Assembly (NCBI GenBank): GCA_903845065.1
Contig: CAIMWH010000238.1
Span: 1-39,897, forward strand
Source: an uncultured Rhodospirillales bacterium
GTDB lineage: Bacteria > Pseudomonadota > Alphaproteobacteria > Acetobacterales > Acetobacteraceae
Length of the DNA stretch: 39,897 bases
Reading direction: 5' to 3'
How positions within the stretch are numbered: position 1 is the first letter of the stretch; each line of letters opens with the position of its first letter. The position numbers and the translations under genes are program-made. Positions 37,456 through 39,897 of the stretch are shown in pieces. The notes under the pieces are model-generated. The model saw only the letters and a program-made list of their open reading frames with translations, was not told the DNA's origin and ran no database searches.

Positions 37456-37955
37456 GCCGGCACCCCACGCTTCGCCGCGCGATCGATGCGCTCGATCTCG
37501 GCGATGATCAGCGCGCCGGCGCGCACCAGGTCGCGGCGCGGGTCCTTCGGGTTGAACTGGCTATCGTGCCAGGGCCAGATTGCCACGAGCGGCGCGGAAA
37601 CCCAGGGTTCGAAGCAGCCGCCCGACGTGATCGAACAGCCGGCGCTGAAGGCGTAAGCGGCGGCGGCACGGCTCAACTCGCCGAGGCGGTGCTGGTCATC
37701 ATGCTCTGGCTTCCAGCCCTCGACCTCGACCTGCCGTCGACGCTCGGCGATGATCTCGGCGGCGGCGGCGTTCCCGCCGATCCCACGACGGAGGAGAAGC
37801 GCCAGCACTTCCTCGGCGTAGGCGAGCATTCCAGCCCGGTCGAACTCGCTCAGGCTCTCCCATGGCGTGTGGTGGCCGATCCGCTTGCAGCGGGCGACGT
37901 TGATGGCCTGGGCGATCTCATCGGCGGTGACGGGCGCGTGGTGCTGAAGGGCCAT
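37452..37955 (-). CDS. Conserved phage hypothetical protein
   Basis: A 167-residue product from the ATG at 37955 (1-nt overlap with the ParB-domain gene's stop). It contains a pattern that I know from many phages: IIAERRRQVEVEGWKPEHDD, GELSRAAAAYAFSAG, WPWHDSQFNPKDPRRDLVRAGALIIAEIERIDRA. The function of this family is unknown. The N-terminal 60 residues (DEIAQAINVARCKRIGHHTPWESLSEFDRAGMLAYAEE) are a separate helical domain. Confidence 0.8.
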   Translation of the reverse strand: MALQHHAPVTADEIAQAINVARCKRIGHHTPWESLSEFDRAGMLAYAEEVLALLLRRGIGGNAAAAEIIAERRRQVEVEGWKPEHDDQHRLGELSRAAAAYAFSAGCSITSGGCFEPWVSAPLVAIWPWHDSQFNPKDPRRDLVRAGALIIAEIERIDRAAKRGVPA

Positions 37956-39631
37956 CAGGCGGATTCCTCTTCGTCATGGGTTTGGGTGATGGTACGGGCG
38001 GGGGCGGGGGCGCCGAATCCGGCGCCGGGCGGCAGCCACGCTGGCAGGTGGCCGGCCAGGCGCTTGCGCAGCTCGCCGACGGTGGAGGGCGGCTGCATTC
38101 CGGCATCCTTGGCGGCGGCGCGCAGGGCGTCGCCGTTGATGGTGGCGAGGATCTCCGGCGTGTCGAAGCGGGGGAGCTTCCTGGCGGCACCGATGGCATC
38201 ACCGATCCATTCGGCGACAGGGCCGCTGCCCACCGCGTAGCTGCTGCCCAGCTTGCTCGGCAGGTCGATCGACAGCACGCGGGCGAGGGTTTCGCCGATG
38301 ATGGCAACCAGGTCGGCCTCTTCGGGCAGCGTGATGGTGCCAAGGGGGCCGATGAGGCGGCGCGTCACGTCGTTGTCGGCCCCGCTGTTGATCGATGCCG
38401 GGCGATAACCCCGGATATCGACGTTGCTGGCGTGGAAGGCGAGCAGCAGCATGGCGCAGAGATGTTGCCACGGCGGGTCGCCCTCGATCGGCGCGCGCAG
38501 GGCATCACGCAGCGCGGCCGTCTTGGCCTCGGCGATGAGGTCGCGCCCGGCCGTGGTGATGGCGGCCTTTTCGGCGGGCGGCGGCGGAGGCGGTGGCGCG
38601 GCGTGCGCAGCCTCGTCATCATCGTCGCCGGCGGCCGTGGCATCGGCGGCGCTGGCGGGCTGCGAGATCGGGGAGCAAATCACGTAGGTGATCTGGCCGG
38701 GGTTGTGCAACTCGGTGCAGATCCCGGCGAGCACCCGGCGGAAGTCGGATTTGCCGAGGGTGGGGGCATGCCATTGCGTGGCGTCCCGCTGGAAGCCGGC
38801 GGGGATTTCCAGGCGGTCATTCCCACCCGCCCATTCGGCGATGCTCCAGCGCTTGTCCTTCCGCTTCGCCACCTGCTCGGCGAGGGCGGCGCGTTGGGCG
38901 GCGAGGAAGCCGGTGACGTCATAGGTGACCCACTGGCCGGGCGAGCCGGGCTCGGCGAAGAGGTCCTCCTCGAACAGGACGCCGGCGGTTTCCCAATCGA
39001 AGATGGCGTTGCCGCGGCCGATCCACTTCACCCGGCACATCTGGCCGATCATCTCCCAATCGGCCCAGCCGGCGCGCGCCATCACGGCGTTATAGCCCGC
39101 CACCTGCGCCTCATGCGGCGCGGCGGCGATGCGGCCGATGTAGCTCTCGTGGGGCGGTTCGTAATCCTCCTGAGCCTCCTCCGCCTCCAGGGCCGCGAGC
39201 AATTCGGGGGCCAGGGCGCCGAGCTTCGCCAGCCGGCCGGCGTGGCGGATGTCCATTCCCAGCGCGGCGGCGGCGCGGTTGATGTTGAAGCCCTCGGTCT
39301 CCTGCAACGCCTTGAGCGCGCGCCATTGCTGGGTGGCCGTCATGCCGGCGCGCACCAGGTTGGTGGCGACGGTGGCGGCGATCTCATTGGCGCCCGGCAG
39401 GTTCGGCTCGATGTGCACCGGAACCTCGGCCAGCCGCAGCATCTGCGCCACCGCCAGGCGCTTGCCGCCGTCCACCACGCGGAAACGGTTGCCGTCCATC
39501 ACCACCACAAGCGGCGTCAGCACGCCCATGGACTCGATGCTGGCATAGAGCGGGTCGGCGATATCGATGCGCAGGGCGCCACGCAAGGCGAGCGTCGGCG
39601 GGTCGATCTGGTCGACGGGGATCAGGGGCAT
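37955..39631 (-). CDS. ParB/RepB-domain protein
   Basis: A 558-residue protein from the ATG at 39631. The N-terminal ParB/sulfiredoxin-type nuclease domain (residues 1-75) has PLIPVDQIDPP, SMGVLTPLVVV and the VDGGKRLAVAQ box (GGKR at 55-58). A KorB/ParB-like helix-turn-helix follows (NINRAAAALGMDIRHAGRLAKLGAL). The centre and C-terminus, with an acidic stretch and Pro/Ala linker, are specific. No ParA gene is present. In phage early operons such proteins act in DNA binding, partition or as nucleases; it might bind the iteron array or an undetected parS. It overlaps the upstream gene by 10 nt. Confidence 0.85.
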   Translation of the reverse strand: MPLIPVDQIDPPTLALRGALRIDIADPLYASIESMGVLTPLVVVMDGNRFRVVDGGKRLAVAQMLRLAEVPVHIEPNLPGANEIAATVATNLVRAGMTATQQWRALKALQETEGFNINRAAAALGMDIRHAGRLAKLGALAPELLAALEAEEAQEDYEPPHESYIGRIAAAPHEAQVAGYNAVMARAGWADWEMIGQMCRVKWIGRGNAIFDWETAGVLFEEDLFAEPGSPGQWVTYDVTGFLAAQRAALAEQVAKRKDKRWSIAEWAGGNDRLEIPAGFQRDATQWHAPTLGKSDFRRVLAGICTELHNPGQITYVICSPISQPASAADATAAGDDDDEAAHAAPPPPPPPAEKAAITTAGRDLIAEAKTAALRDALRAPIEGDPPWQHLCAMLLLAFHASNVDIRGYRPASINSGADNDVTRRLIGPLGTITLPEEADLVAIIGETLARVLSIDLPSKLGSSYAVGSGPVAEWIGDAIGAARKLPRFDTPEILATINGDALRAAAKDAGMQPPSTVGELRKRLAGHLPAWLPPGAGFGAPAPARTITQTHDEEESA

Positions 39632-39897
39632 ACGCTGCCCTCCTCGGGTTCGGGTTGCGGGCGCAGGCGGCGGGCGGCTTCGGCGGCGGCCTGGACGACG
39701 TGGAGCAGCACCACGGGGACGCCGCCGGGGCGCATCTCGACGCGGAAGATGTCGAGCTTGTGCAGGTGCTCGAGTACGGTGCCGGCGGGTTTGGGCAGCG
39801 GGCGGCCAGCGATTGGCGTGACCAGCCACCGGGCCATCAGGCGCTGATAGGCCTCGGCCGCGGTGCGCCAGGCGGCGGGGTTGAGCGTGGCGCATTC
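39622..39897 (-). CDS. Hypothetical early protein, C-terminal part (starts beyond window edge)
   Basis: This is the other end of the gene described at 1-300. In the merged circle it starts at position 300, passes through the 141-nt repeat and stops at 39622, giving 144 residues. The C-terminal part (RVEMRPGGVPVVLLHVVQAAAEAARRLR) is a strand-helix segment followed by an acidic end. Its stop overlaps the ParB-domain gene's start by 10 nt. No family recognised. Confidence 0.8.
   Translation of the reverse strand, partial: ECATLNPAAWRTAAEAYQRLMARWLVTPIAGRPLPKPAGTVLEHLHKLDIFRVEMRPGGVPVVLLHVVQAAAEAARRLRPQPEPEEGSVCP
39757..39897. repeat. Right copy of 141-nt terminal direct repeat
   Basis: Identical to 1-141. 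Merging the copies gives a 39,756-bp circle in which the leftward early operon is continuous. See the left copy for interpretation. Confidence 0.95.

Noticed and set aside
37976-39847. 623-codon open frame on the plus strand
   Set aside because: Antisense shadow of the ParB-domain gene; Gly/Arg-rich with no motif.

Overview
This window is a complete, circular-mapping genome of a temperate, long-tailed (siphovirus-type) phage of an alphaproteobacterium. Bases 1-141 are repeated exactly at 39757-39897, and one minus-strand gene reads in frame across that join, so the true molecule is 39,756 bp and is circular or circularly permuted. The alphaproteobacterial host is inferred from a GcrA-type regulator, a tail-tip block that matches the gene-transfer-agent order (DUF2460, DUF2163, NlpC/P60, hub) and very high GC with overlapping stop/start junctions.

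Layout. A divergent immunity switch sits at 1.9-2.7 kb: a short XRE repressor (minus) and a Cro-like protein (plus), with repeated CGAAA-n-TTTCG operators. A leftward operon runs from 1888 through the contig ends to 33.9 kb: small membrane and hypothetical proteins, a ParB-domain protein, small hypotheticals, a MazG-like protein, a PD-(D/E)XK-like nuclease, a DUF4326 protein, an excisionase-like HTH protein and a tyrosine integrase. Nearly all of its genes overlap by 1-10 nt. Between 2.7 and 4.3 kb, small genes lie on both strands, including two paralogues.

The rightward early operon (4.4-10.5 kb) has several DNA-binding proteins, the GcrA homologue, a primase/helicase-like ATPase, a striking double array of twelve GTGTCCC/GGGACAC iterons that I propose as the replication origin, and a NusG-like antiterminator. 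Then come packaging (small and large terminase), gpW, lambda-type portal, a fused prohead protease/major capsid protein with a likely nested start, a decoration protein, a glycosyltransferase, head completion, the tail tube, tail chaperones joined by a near-textbook -1 frameshift signal, a tape measure, the GTA-like tail tip, two exported proteins (one a LamG-like/SGNH hydrolase), small membrane proteins and lipoproteins likely to act in lysis, and a D12 adenine methyltransferase ending at a strong terminator that faces the integrase.

Main points of interest: the mirrored iteron units, the A_AAA_AAC frameshift site with stop codon and stem-loop, the nested capsid start, the likely leaderless Cro promoter with an operator in its spacer, an AT-richer antisense moron in the head operon, a nonsense codon in a small membrane-protein gene, the signal-peptide esterase pair, and the lack of a recognisable endolysin.
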